Assembly (NCBI GenBank): GCA_963776205.1
Contig: CAVZLR010000002.1
Coordinates: 124,001 to 188,000, forward strand
Source of the DNA: UBA4459 sp963776205
GTDB taxonomy: Bacteria > Bacteroidota > Bacteroidia > Bacteroidales > F082
DNA length: 64,000 nt
Direction of reading: 5' to 3'
In this document: piece by piece, positions 1-9,090 of the stretch
Layout: every line of letters starts with the position of its first letter
Position numbering within the stretch: position 1 is the stretch's first letter
Notes under the pieces: generated by a model
The model's database searches: none
What the model was told of the DNA's origin: nothing
What the model saw: only the letters and a program-made list of their open reading frames with translations
Program-made: the position numbers and the translations under genes

Positions 1-3000
1 GGTACACAATTGTATTCAGCAAGAATTATTCCGTTTAAAGGTTCCTGGATGGAATTTTCAACGGATATCAATAACGTGATGTACGCGTATATAGACAGGA
101 AAAAGAAAATGCCTGTTACAACACTTTTACGAGCCATCGGCTACGAAAGTGATAAAGATATTTTAGAAATCTTCGACCTGGCTGAGGAAGTTAAAGTGAA
201 CAAGGCCAGCTTGAAACGTGTATTGGGACGCAAATTAGCCGCCCGTGTAGTTCGTTCTTGGTTTGAAGATTTTGTTGATGAAGACACAGGTGAAGTTGTT
301 ACCATTGAGCGTAATGATGTTATAATAGAACGTGAGACCATTCTTGGAAAAGAGCATATAGATCAGATTATTGATGCCGGTGTAAAAACCGTATTGCTTC
401 ATAAAGATGATCCTAACCTGGCTGATTACTCTATTATTTTCAATACGCTTCAGAAGGATACAACCAACTCTGAAAAAGAAGCTGTAGAGTATATTTATTT
501 CCAGTTAAGAAATGCACTTCCTCCGGATGAGGAAACTGCCAGGGGAATTTTTGAGAAACTTTTCTTTTCAGATAAAAGATACGACCTTGGTGAAGTTGGA
601 AGATACCGGATCAATAAGAAATTAAACCTGGATACATCTTCGGATGTAAGGGTGCTTACCAAAGAAGACATAATACTTATTATTCATCACTTGATCAAAC
701 TTGTAAATAACAAGACAATTGTTGATGATATTGACCACTTAAGTAACAGGAGGGTGCGAACTGTTGGTGAGCAGTTATACAATCAATTTGGCGTGGGACT
801 TGCACGTATGGCTCGTACCATTCGCGAAAGAATGAATGTAAGGGATAACGAGGTATTTACACCTATGGATCTGATCAATGCTAAAACATTGTCATCTGTT
901 ATTAACTCCTTCTTTGGTACTAACCAGCTATCTCAATTCATGGATCAAACCAATCCATTGGCAGAGTTAACACATAAAAGACGTATTTCAGCATTGGGAC
1001 CAGGAGGACTTTCAAGGGAAAGAGCTGGATTTGAAGTGCGCGACGTTCACTATACCCACTATGGAAGGTTATGTACCATTGAAACTCCTGAAGGACCAAA
1101 TATTGGTTTGATATCATCACTTTGTGTTTATGCTAAAATTGACAAATTAGGATTTATTGAAACGCCATATAGGGTTGTTGAAGAAGGTAAGATCAATTAT
1201 AAAGTTGATCCGATTTTCCTGAGCGCAGAAGAAGAAGAAGACAAAATTATTGCTCAAGCCAATACAGTAGTTGATGATAAGGGGCAGTTTGTTAACGAAA
1301 AAGTGAAGGTTCGTTACTTGGCTGATTATCCCATAACACCACGCGAAGAAGTAGCTTTAATTGACATTGCGCCAAATCAGATTGCATCTATCGCTGCATC
1401 ATTGATTCCATTCCTGGAGCATGATGATGCCAACCGTGCTTTGATGGGATCAAACATGATGCGACAGGCTGTACCATTATTAAATGCAGAGGCTCCGCTT
1501 GTTGGTACTGGTATTGAATCAAATGTAGCTATCGACTCAAGAGTATTACTTTCTTCTGAAGGCGAAGGTGTTATTGAATATGTTGATTCCAATAAGATCA
1601 CCATCAGGTACAATAGAAGTGAAATGGAAACGCTGGTAAGTTTTGAAAATGATGTTAAGGATTATTACCTGACTAAGTTTAAAAGAACCAACCAGAATAC
1701 ATCTATCAATCTGCGCCCAATTGTTAAAAAAGGGGATAAGGTAACAAGAGGACAGGTGCTTTGTGAGGGATATGCAACCAAAAATGGGGAATTGGCACTT
1801 GGAAGGAACTTAATGGTAGCTTTCATGCCATGGAAAGGATATAACTTTGAGGATGCCATTGTTATTTCAGAAAAAATAGTAAAAGAAGACCTGTTTACTT
1901 CGGTACACATCGAAGAATTCACATTGGAAGTAAGAGATACCAAAAGGGGTATCGAAGAACTTACCAATGATATTCCCAATGTTAGTGCAGAAGCAACCAA
2001 GGATTTGGATGAAAACGGTTTGATCCGTATAGGTGCTGAAGTATCAGAAGGTGACATTCTTATTGGAAAAATTACTCCAAAAGGTGAAAGCGATCCAACA
2101 CCTGAAGAAAAATTGCTCAGGGCTATATTCGGTGATAAAGCCGGTGATGTTAAAAATGCCTCATTGAAAGCACCACCATCTATGAAAGGGGTGGTTATTT
2201 CAAAAAATCTTTTCTCAAGAGCAATCAAGGATAAAAAATCCAAAGTAAAAGAGAAAGATATACTGGCAGCACTGGAAACAGAATACAATACATATTTTGA
2301 GGAATTAAAATCTAAACTGGTTGAAAAACTGATTGTCTTAGTGGGCAATCGCACTTCTCAGGGCGTATATAACAACTATGGAGAGCGTGTTGTTCCAACA
2401 AAAACTAAATTCACTCAAAAAATTCTGAACAGCCTGGAATATATCAATGTAAACCCTGATAAGTGGACAACAGATAGTGAAAAGAATGAATTGATCAAAA
2501 CACTGATCAACAACTATAATATCAAATATAAAGAGCTGTTAGGCGTATTTAACCGAAAACAGTTCGTTGCTTCCGTAGGGGATGACTTACCAAGTGGTAT
2601 TGTTCAGATGGCAAAAGTTTATATTGCTAAAAAACGCAAGCTGAAGGTAGGTGATAAAATGGCCGGTCGTCACGGTAACAAAGGTATTGTTGCAAGAATT
2701 GTTCGTGAAGAAGATATGCCATTCCTTGAGGATGGAACCCCTGTTGATATTGTGTTGAACCCGTTAGGAGTGCCATCACGAATGAACCTTGGACAGATTT
2801 ATGAAACTGTTTTAGGCTGGGCAGGAAAACGTCTCAACTTACAGTTCGCTACTCCTATTTTTGATGGAGCATCCGTTGAACAAATAAACGATTACCTAAA
2901 ACAGGCTAATTTACCAGAGAACGGAAGTACTTATTTATATGACGGAGGAACTGGCGAAAGATTCGACCAACCTGCAACTGTAGGTTTTATTTACATGCTG

Positions 3001-3324
3001 AAACTACATCATATGGTGGATGACAAAATGCATGCTCGATCTATTGGTCCTTATTCACTAATTACTCAGCAACCATTGGGAGGTAAAGCTCAGTTTGGAG
3101 GACAGCGTTTTGGTGAGATGGAAGTTTGGGCACTGGAAGCTTTCGGAGCAGCAAATATCCTTCAGGAAATACTAACTGTTAAATCAGATGATGTGACGGG
3201 AAGAGCAAAGGCTTACGAAACCATAGTAAAAGGGGAAGTTATGCCTGTGCCAAATGTTCCTGAATCATTTAATGTACTTGTACACGAGTTAAGAGGCTTA
3301 GGCCTTGAACTTAGTTTTGACTAA
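1..3324 (+). CDS. rpoB: RNA polymerase beta subunit, 5' end cut by window
   Basis: This is the beta subunit of DNA-dependent RNA polymerase, which forms the catalytic cleft with beta'. The frame is open from base 1 (GTQLYSARIIPFKGSW), so the N-terminal part lies outside the window and the TTG at base 10 is not a start. Visible landmarks are the rifampicin pocket at about 925-1000, the ERAGFEVRDVHYTHYGRL segment after it, and GRHGNKGI near 2667. At the positions equivalent to E. coli Q513, D516, H526 and S531 the residues are Q, D, H and S, the usual sensitive form. rpoC follows after 36 bp, as in the conserved rpoBC operon. The protein ends LELSFD. Identity is certain; only the start is missing. 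Confidence 0.98.
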   Translation, partial: GTQLYSARIIPFKGSWMEFSTDINNVMYAYIDRKKKMPVTTLLRAIGYESDKDILEIFDLAEEVKVNKASLKRVLGRKLAARVVRSWFEDFVDEDTGEVVTIERNDVIIERETILGKEHIDQIIDAGVKTVLLHKDDPNLADYSIIFNTLQKDTTNSEKEAVEYIYFQLRNALPPDEETARGIFEKLFFSDKRYDLGEVGRYRINKKLNLDTSSDVRVLTKEDIILIIHHLIKLVNNKTIVDDIDHLSNRRVRTVGEQLYNQFGVGLARMARTIRERMNVRDNEVFTPMDLINAKTLSSVINSFFGTNQLSQFMDQTNPLAELTHKRRISALGPGGLSRERAGFEVRDVHYTHYGRLCTIETPEGPNIGLISSLCVYAKIDKLGFIETPYRVVEEGKINYKVDPIFLSAEEEEDKIIAQANTVVDDKGQFVNEKVKVRYLADYPITPREEVALIDIAPNQIASIAASLIPFLEHDDANRALMGSNMMRQAVPLLNAEAPLVGTGIESNVAIDSRVLLSSEGEGVIEYVDSNKITIRYNRSEMETLVSFENDVKDYYLTKFKRTNQNTSINLRPIVKKGDKVTRGQVLCEGYATKNGELALGRNLMVAFMPWKGYNFEDAIVISEKIVKEDLFTSVHIEEFTLEVRDTKRGIEELTNDIPNVSAEATKDLDENGLIRIGAEVSEGDILIGKITPKGESDPTPEEKLLRAIFGDKAGDVKNASLKAPPSMKGVVISKNLFSRAIKDKKSKVKEKDILAALETEYNTYFEELKSKLVEKLIVLVGNRTSQGVYNNYGERVVPTKTKFTQKILNSLEYINVNPDKWTTDSEKNELIKTLINNYNIKYKELLGVFNRKQFVASVGDDLPSGIVQMAKVYIAKKRKLKVGDKMAGRHGNKGIVARIVREEDMPFLEDGTPVDIVLNPLGVPSRMNLGQIYETVLGWAGKRLNLQFATPIFDGASVEQINDYLKQANLPENGSTYLYDGGTGERFDQPATVGFIYMLKLHHMVDDKMHARSIGPYSLITQQPLGGKAQFGGQRFGEMEVWALEAFGAANILQEILTVKSDDVTGRAKAYETIVKGEVMPVPNVPESFNVLVHELRGLGLELSFD

Positions 3325-3360
3325 TACTTCATTTAATAGAATTAAATAATTTTCAGCTAT

Positions 3361-6300
3361 ATGGCTTTCAGAAAAGACAGCAAAATACCGAACACATTTA
3401 ATAGAATTACCATAAGCCTCGCTTCGCCCGAGTCAATTCTTGACCGGTCGCATGGTGAAGTGCTAAAACCTGAAACCATTAACTATCGTACTTATAAACC
3501 CGAAAGAGATGGATTGTTTTGTGAACGAATCTTCGGACCTATAAAAGATTACGAATGTCATTGTGGTAAGTATAAAAGGATCAGATATAAAGGCATTGTT
3601 TGCGATCGTTGTGGTGTTGAGGTTACTGAGAAAAAGGTCCGACGTGAGAGAATGGGACATATTGAACTAGTTGTACCAGTTGTTCATATCTGGTATTTCC
3701 GTTCACTTCCAAACAAAGTTGGAGCTATGCTTGGTCTTCAGACAAAAAAACTGGAAACAATCATATATTATGAAAGATATGTAGTTATCAACCCCGGTGT
3801 TAAAACAGCCGATGGTATTAATTATATGGATTTTCTGACCGAAGAAGAGTATTTCGATATACTTGAAACCCTTCCTCCTGAAAACCAATATCTGGATGAT
3901 AATGATCCTGAAAAGTTTATTGCTAAAATGGGGGCTGAAGCGATCCAGGTTTTATTATCACGATTGGATCTTGATCAGATTTCATTTGATTTACGTCATA
4001 AAGCAAATACCGAAACATCACAGCAGCGTAAAGCAGAAGCCTTGAAAAGGCTGCAGGTTTTTGAAGCATTTCGTGATGCGAGGAAAAGAGCGGATAACCG
4101 TCCCGAATGGATGGTTGTTAAGATTGTTCCTGTTATTCCACCTGAATTAAGGCCACTTGTACCTCTGGATGGCGGTCGCTTTGCTACATCTGACTTAAAT
4201 GATCTTTACCGAAGGGTAATTATCAGAAATAACCGTTTAAAAAGACTCATTGAGATCAAGGCCCCTGATGTGATCATGCGAAATGAAAAACGGATGTTGC
4301 AGGAGGCCGTGGATTCATTACTTGACAATTCAAGAAAATCAAGTGCTGTTAAAACTGATTCCAATAGGCCACTAAAATCGCTTAGCGATAGCTTGAAAGG
4401 TAAACAAGGAAGGTTCCGTCAGAACTTGCTCGGTAAACGTGTTGATTACTCAGGTCGTTCCGTTATTGTTGTTGGGCCTGAACTGCAGTTGAACGAATGT
4501 GGGTTGCCAAAAGATATGGCAGCAGAATTATTCAAACCATTCATCATCAGGAAACTGCTTGAACGTGGCATAGTAAAGACCGTGAAATCTGCCAAAAAAA
4601 TAGTTGAAAGAAAAGATTCCGTTGTTTGGGATATTTTAGAAAGTATTCTGAAAGGACACCCGGTTCTTCTTAACCGTGCTCCTACCCTGCACAGACTAGG
4701 TATTCAGGCTTTCCAACCTAAACTTGTGGAAGGTAAAGCAATTCATCTGCACCCATTGGTTTGTACCGCATTCAATGCGGACTTTGACGGCGACCAGATG
4801 GCAGTCCATGTTCCACTAGGAAATGCAGCTGTACTTGAAGCTCAAATTTTAATGTTGGCATCACATAATATTCTAAACCCTGCTAACGGTGCTCCAATTA
4901 CAGTACCTTCTCAAGACATGGTACTCGGACTATATTATATTACCAAAGCCAGAAAAAATACACCGGAGAGTCCGGTGAAAGGTGAAGGAATGCACTTTTA
5001 CTCACCTGAAGAAGTGATCATTGCCTATAATGAAAAGAGTGTTGACTTACACGCTATCATCAATGTAAAGGTAGATGTAATAGATGGTGGAGTATTAGTT
5101 AACAAATCGATTGAGACTACAGTTGGTAGGGTTATTTTCAATGAATTTGTTCCCAAAGAATACGGTTATATAAATCAATTACTTACTAAAAAGGCTTTAA
5201 GGGATATTATTGGTGAGATCCTGAAAGTGACTGGTACTGCTACCACAGCCCAATTCCTTGATGATATTAAAAATCTTGGTTTTAATATGGCGTTCAAAGG
5301 TGGTTTGTCATTTAACCTCGGTAATGTTTTAGTTCCTGAAATTAAAACAAAACTGATTGATGATGCCAATGCCGAAGTTGAACAAGTGTTGAGCAACTAC
5401 AACATGGGGTTCATTACCAATAATGAAAGATACAACCAGATTATTGATATCTGGACACATACAAACTCACACCTAACCAACACCCTGATGCAAGAACTGT
5501 CGAAAAACGACCAGGGTTTTAACCCTGTGTATATGATGTTGGATTCGGGTGCCCGTGGTTCAAAAGAACAGATTCGACAGCTATCGGGAATGAGGGGATT
5601 GATGGCGAAACCTCAAAAATCTGGCGCAACCGGAGGTGAGATTATTGAAAACCCGATTCTTTCTAACTTTAAAGAAGGCTTATCGGTTCTTGAGTATTTT
5701 ATATCGACTCACGGTGCACGTAAAGGTTTGGCAGATACTGCGCTGAAAACGGCTGATGCCGGATATCTCACAAGACGACTCGTTGATGTTGCCCAGGATG
5801 TGGTTATTAACATTGAGGACTGTGGTACTTTAAGAGGACTTACCAATACTGCACTCAAAAAAGGTGAAGATGTAGTTGAGTCATTGTATGACAGGATTTT
5901 AGGTCGCGTTACTTTGCATGATGTATATCATCCGCTAACCAATGAGTTAATAATTGGAGCTGGAGACGAGATAAATGAGGATACTGCTGCACTAATTGAA
6001 GAATCACCGATTGAATCGGTTGAGATTCGTTCAGTACTCACATGTGAATCAAAACGTGGTGTATGTGCAAAATGTTATGGACGTAACCTGGCATCAGGAA
6101 GAATGGTTCAAAAAGGAGAAGCTGTTGGTGTTATAGCCGCACAGTCAATTGGTGAGCCCGGAACTCAGCTGACACTGAGAACATTTCACCAGGGAGGTAC
6201 AGCATCAAATATTGCTACAGTTTCGAAAATTGAAGCAAAATTTGATGGTCTACTGGATATTGATGAACTCCGTACTGTTAACTTTAAAAATAGTGAAGGT

Positions 6301-7686
6301 AAGAAGTATGAAGTAGTTGTCGGACGATCAGCAGAGATGAAAATCGTAGATGAAAAGACCGGCGTTGTGCTCGCTTCAGGAAATATACCTTACGCAGCCA
6401 ACTTATTTATAAAGAATGGCTCAAAAGTTAAAAAAGAAGATGTAATAGCTGACTGGGATCAATATAATGCAGTAATCCTTTCAGAGGTTGCTGGTAGCAT
6501 AGCATTTGAAAATATTATTGAAAACCAGACATACCGCGTTGAATCAGACGAGCAAACTGGTTATTTTGAGAAAGTAATAATCGATTCAAGGCTTAAAACT
6601 AAGAATCCGATCATTAAAATCTTATCAAAAGACGGTGAAGAGGTTAAAAGTTATGACTTACCAGTTGGCGCCCACATCCTGGTAGATGAAGGAGAGAATA
6701 TTAAAGCAGGTAATATATTGGTTAAAATACCACGAGCTTTTGGTAAATCAGGTGACATCACAGGAGGTTTGCCCAGGGTTACTGAGTTATTTGAAGCCAG
6801 AGAGCCTTCAGACCCGGCGGTTGTTTCAGAGATTGATGGTGTAGTATCATTCGGGAAGAAACTGAAACGTGGTAACCGTGAGGTAATCATCACTTCAAAA
6901 ACCGGCGAAGAGAAGAAATATCTTATTTCAACTTCAAAACAAATACTTGCTCAGGAAAACGACTTTGTAAAAGCTGGAACGTCATTATCTGACGGATTAA
7001 TGACACCATCTGATATATTGGCTATTAAAGGGCCTATGAAGGTTCAGGAATATATTGTGAATGAAATTCAGGAAGTTTATAGATTACAGGGTGTTAAAAT
7101 TAATGATAAGCACTTTGAAACTATCGTTCGTCAGATGATGCGTAAAGTACAAGTTGCCGATTCCGGTGATACTCGTTTCCTTGAAGGTGAATTGGTGAAT
7201 AAGATCGATTTCCAGGAAGTAAACGATGAAATTTTTGGCAAAAAGGTTATCATTGAGCCGGGTGACTCTGATGTTTTCAAAAGAGGACAAATTGTAAGTG
7301 CACGAAAATTACGGGATGAAAATTCATCCTTAAAACGCAGGGACAAAGTTTTAACACAATCAAGAGATGCACAGCCTGCAACTGCTCGTCAGGTACTACA
7401 AGGTATTACAAGGGCATCGTTACAAACCAATAGCTGGATTTCAGCTGCATCCTTCCAAGAAACAACTAAAGTTCTTACTTTAGCTTCTATCCAGGCGAAA
7501 TCAGATGATCTGCTCGGATTAAAGGAAAATGTAATCGTTGGACACAAGATTCCGGCAGGTACAGGACTCAGAGAGTATGAGGACATTATTGTTGGATCGA
7601 AAGAAGAATATGATGCGGTAATAGGATTAAAAGAGGCTGAAACCGAATTTATTGAAGTTGAAGACTCGAAAAACACAGTTGATTAA
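3361..7686 (+). CDS. rpoC: RNA polymerase beta' subunit
   Basis: This is the 1441-residue beta' subunit, the catalytic partner of RpoB. The active-site Mg-binding motif NADFDGDQM lies at residues 472-480. The N-terminal zinc site is C66, C68, C81 and C84; a second four-Cys set is built from IEDCGTL and LTCESKRGVCAKCYG. The trigger-loop region is present as GEPGTQLTLRTFHQGG. Length and order match Bacteroidota RpoC. It lies 36 bp after rpoB and is probably co-transcribed with it; a strong hairpin terminator follows directly. ATG at 3361 begins MAFRKDSKIP, the expected N-terminus. Confidence 0.99.
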   Translation: MAFRKDSKIPNTFNRITISLASPESILDRSHGEVLKPETINYRTYKPERDGLFCERIFGPIKDYECHCGKYKRIRYKGIVCDRCGVEVTEKKVRRERMGHIELVVPVVHIWYFRSLPNKVGAMLGLQTKKLETIIYYERYVVINPGVKTADGINYMDFLTEEEYFDILETLPPENQYLDDNDPEKFIAKMGAEAIQVLLSRLDLDQISFDLRHKANTETSQQRKAEALKRLQVFEAFRDARKRADNRPEWMVVKIVPVIPPELRPLVPLDGGRFATSDLNDLYRRVIIRNNRLKRLIEIKAPDVIMRNEKRMLQEAVDSLLDNSRKSSAVKTDSNRPLKSLSDSLKGKQGRFRQNLLGKRVDYSGRSVIVVGPELQLNECGLPKDMAAELFKPFIIRKLLERGIVKTVKSAKKIVERKDSVVWDILESILKGHPVLLNRAPTLHRLGIQAFQPKLVEGKAIHLHPLVCTAFNADFDGDQMAVHVPLGNAAVLEAQILMLASHNILNPANGAPITVPSQDMVLGLYYITKARKNTPESPVKGEGMHFYSPEEVIIAYNEKSVDLHAIINVKVDVIDGGVLVNKSIETTVGRVIFNEFVPKEYGYINQLLTKKALRDIIGEILKVTGTATTAQFLDDIKNLGFNMAFKGGLSFNLGNVLVPEIKTKLIDDANAEVEQVLSNYNMGFITNNERYNQIIDIWTHTNSHLTNTLMQELSKNDQGFNPVYMMLDSGARGSKEQIRQLSGMRGLMAKPQKSGATGGEIIENPILSNFKEGLSVLEYFISTHGARKGLADTALKTADAGYLTRRLVDVAQDVVINIEDCGTLRGLTNTALKKGEDVVESLYDRILGRVTLHDVYHPLTNELIIGAGDEINEDTAALIEESPIESVEIRSVLTCESKRGVCAKCYGRNLASGRMVQKGEAVGVIAAQSIGEPGTQLTLRTFHQGGTASNIATVSKIEAKFDGLLDIDELRTVNFKNSEGKKYEVVVGRSAEMKIVDEKTGVVLASGNIPYAANLFIKNGSKVKKEDVIADWDQYNAVILSEVAGSIAFENIIENQTYRVESDEQTGYFEKVIIDSRLKTKNPIIKILSKDGEEVKSYDLPVGAHILVDEGENIKAGNILVKIPRAFGKSGDITGGLPRVTELFEAREPSDPAVVSEIDGVVSFGKKLKRGNREVIITSKTGEEKKYLISTSKQILAQENDFVKAGTSLSDGLMTPSDILAIKGPMKVQEYIVNEIQEVYRLQGVKINDKHFETIVRQMMRKVQVADSGDTRFLEGELVNKIDFQEVNDEIFGKKVIIEPGDSDVFKRGQIVSARKLRDENSSLKRRDKVLTQSRDAQPATARQVLQGITRASLQTNSWISAASFQETTKVLTLASIQAKSDDLLGLKENVIVGHKIPAGTGLREYEDIIVGSKEEYDAVIGLKEAETEFIEVEDSKNTVD

Positions 7687-7690
7687 AATA

Positions 7691-7717
7691 AAGCGCTACT
7701 TTTAGTAGCGCTTTTTT
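7691..7717 (+). terminator. Rho-independent terminator after rpoC
   Basis: A perfect 9-bp stem AAGCGCTAC / GTAGCGCTT encloses a TTTTA loop and is followed by TTTT. It starts 4 bp after the rpoC stop codon and ends only 13 bp before the DUF3467 start codon. Confidence 0.93.
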
Positions 7718-7730
7718 AATATTTATACTT

Positions 7731-8045
7731 ATGGAAGATAATAAAAAACAGAAAAAAATAAATATCGAGCTGAGTGAAGAAGTTGCCGAAGGTACTTACT
7801 CAAACCTGGCAATTATTACACATTCACATGCTGAATTTATTATTGATTTTGTAAAGTTGATGCCTGGAACACCAAAGGCTAAAGTAAAATCAAGGATTAT
7901 TCTAACACCTGAACATGCCAAACGCCTGTACAAAGCTTTACATGACAATATCAGGAAGTTTGAATCGCAGCATGGTCCGATTAAGGAAACAAAAGATGGA
8001 GGAGTACCCCCATTTTCTTTTGGTGCACCAACTGCTGAAGCTTAA
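7731..8045 (+). CDS. DUF3467 family protein
   Basis: A 104-residue acidic and lysine-rich protein of the DUF3467 family, commonly found directly behind rpoC in Bacteroidota. The core carries the family's pattern: a YSNLAIITHSHAEFIIDF strand region, then KAKVKSRIILTPEHAKRLYKAL. There is no signal peptide or membrane segment, so it should be cytoplasmic. Its function is not known to me. It is separated from rpoC by a terminator, so it needs read-through or a promoter inside the rpoC end. It converges with the hydrolase on the other strand with a single base between the stop codons. Confidence 0.9.
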   Translation: MEDNKKQKKINIELSEEVAEGTYSNLAIITHSHAEFIIDFVKLMPGTPKAKVKSRIILTPEHAKRLYKALHDNIRKFESQHGPIKETKDGGVPPFSFGAPTAEA

Positions 8046-8046
8046 T

Positions 8047-9003
8047 TTATACTGATTTTCTTTTTGGAATAATCTTTTCCAGGAAGTACCTCATTTGGTT
8101 ATAGGTTTTTTTTCTGGGACCTTCTTCGGACAAAATAAGGTCGTGTTTTCCATTCTCAATTTCTACCACTTTTACTTTATCTCCGAGTGTTGGCGCATAC
8201 TTTTTCATATGTTCCACATTCAAAACTGCATCGGCAAATAACATATCGTCGTTGTATTTGCCTGGTTTAACACTTTTTGCTGCATGTAATAGTAAAACCG
8301 GACAACTGATTTGCAGTCCTCTTTGCAATTTCCTTTGCGCTGAATAAATTCCATTAAGCCAGCCAAAATATATCGGAAAACCCTTAATAGGTTTCAGTTT
8401 TACATCAAATTCCCAAGCACCGTAATGATCTTTATGGATGCTCATGGCATAACCATCTGCTAGTTTTACAGGAGATATTACGTTAGGCAATACTTTTCCT
8501 GTCAATGCCAATAAGGGACTAACAAGTATATTCACGACTACCGAAGCATTCAGCTCGAAAAACGGACTGTTCAATATGAGCGCATCAATGAGCTTTTTGT
8601 TTGCTTTATCATGTGCATATAGGGCAGAAATTAAACCTCCCGTTGAATGGCCAATCAATGCCAGAAAAGTATTTTTGTCTTTGCTTCTAATGACATCAAT
8701 GGCAGCATCTATTTCTTCGTAATATTCCTTGTATTCACGGAAATAGTTTGGTTTTTGGTGAGCTAACATCGACCTTCCGTATTTTCTTAAGTCGATGGCA
8801 TAGAAATTAAATCCTTGCCTGTTGGCCCAATCCGCCAATTCCAATTGGAAAAAATAATCTATAAATCCATGAATATAAAGAATTGCGTTTGAGGATGTTC
8901 TTTTGGATTTTCTTGAAAGCAGAGTAGCTTCTACCCTACCCTCATAATCATCTTTTAACTCAAATTTGGTGACATCAAAACCAAATTCACTATCCCATGC
9001 CAT
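8047..9003 (-). CDS. Alpha/beta hydrolase (serine aminopeptidase/monoglyceride-lipase type)
   Basis: A 318-residue alpha/beta hydrolase of the S33/Hydrolase_4 type. The nucleophile elbow is GHSTGG with Ser120; the oxyanion region is YIHGFIDYF near residue 43; the likely catalytic His is in NGKHDLILS near the C-terminus, with an acidic residue in the preceding stretch. There is no signal peptide, so it is predicted cytoplasmic. The substrate cannot be read from sequence; lysophospholipase, esterase or carboxylesterase activity would all fit. It stands alone on the minus strand between the DUF3467 gene and the tricorn-like protease gene, downstream of that gene's terminator. Confidence 0.88.
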   Translation of the reverse strand: MAWDSEFGFDVTKFELKDDYEGRVEATLLSRKSKRTSSNAILYIHGFIDYFFQLELADWANRQGFNFYAIDLRKYGRSMLAHQKPNYFREYKEYYEEIDAAIDVIRSKDKNTFLALIGHSTGGLISALYAHDKANKKLIDALILNSPFFELNASVVVNILVSPLLALTGKVLPNVISPVKLADGYAMSIHKDHYGAWEFDVKLKPIKGFPIYFGWLNGIYSAQRKLQRGLQISCPVLLLHAAKSVKPGKYNDDMLFADAVLNVEHMKKYAPTLGDKVKVVEIENGKHDLILSEEGPRKKTYNQMRYFLEKIIPKRKSV

Positions 9004-9052
9004 ATAATTGTTCTATTTATTACAAAGATATGAATCATTTTTTAGGAAACAG

Positions 9053-9083
9053 AAAAAAAAGAACGCCGCGTTATGCGGCGTTC
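9053..9083 (-). terminator. Rho-independent terminator of the tricorn-like gene
   Basis: On the minus strand a perfect 9-bp stem GAACGCCGC / GCGGCGTTC with a 5-nt loop is followed by eight Ts. It lies 7 bp beyond the stop codon of the protease gene. Confidence 0.92.
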
Positions 9084-9090
9084 TGCTATT

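Noticed and set aside
925..1000. Possible rifampicin-resistance substitution in rpoB
   Set aside because: The positions checked (equivalent to 513, 516, 526 and 531) carry the usual sensitive residues.
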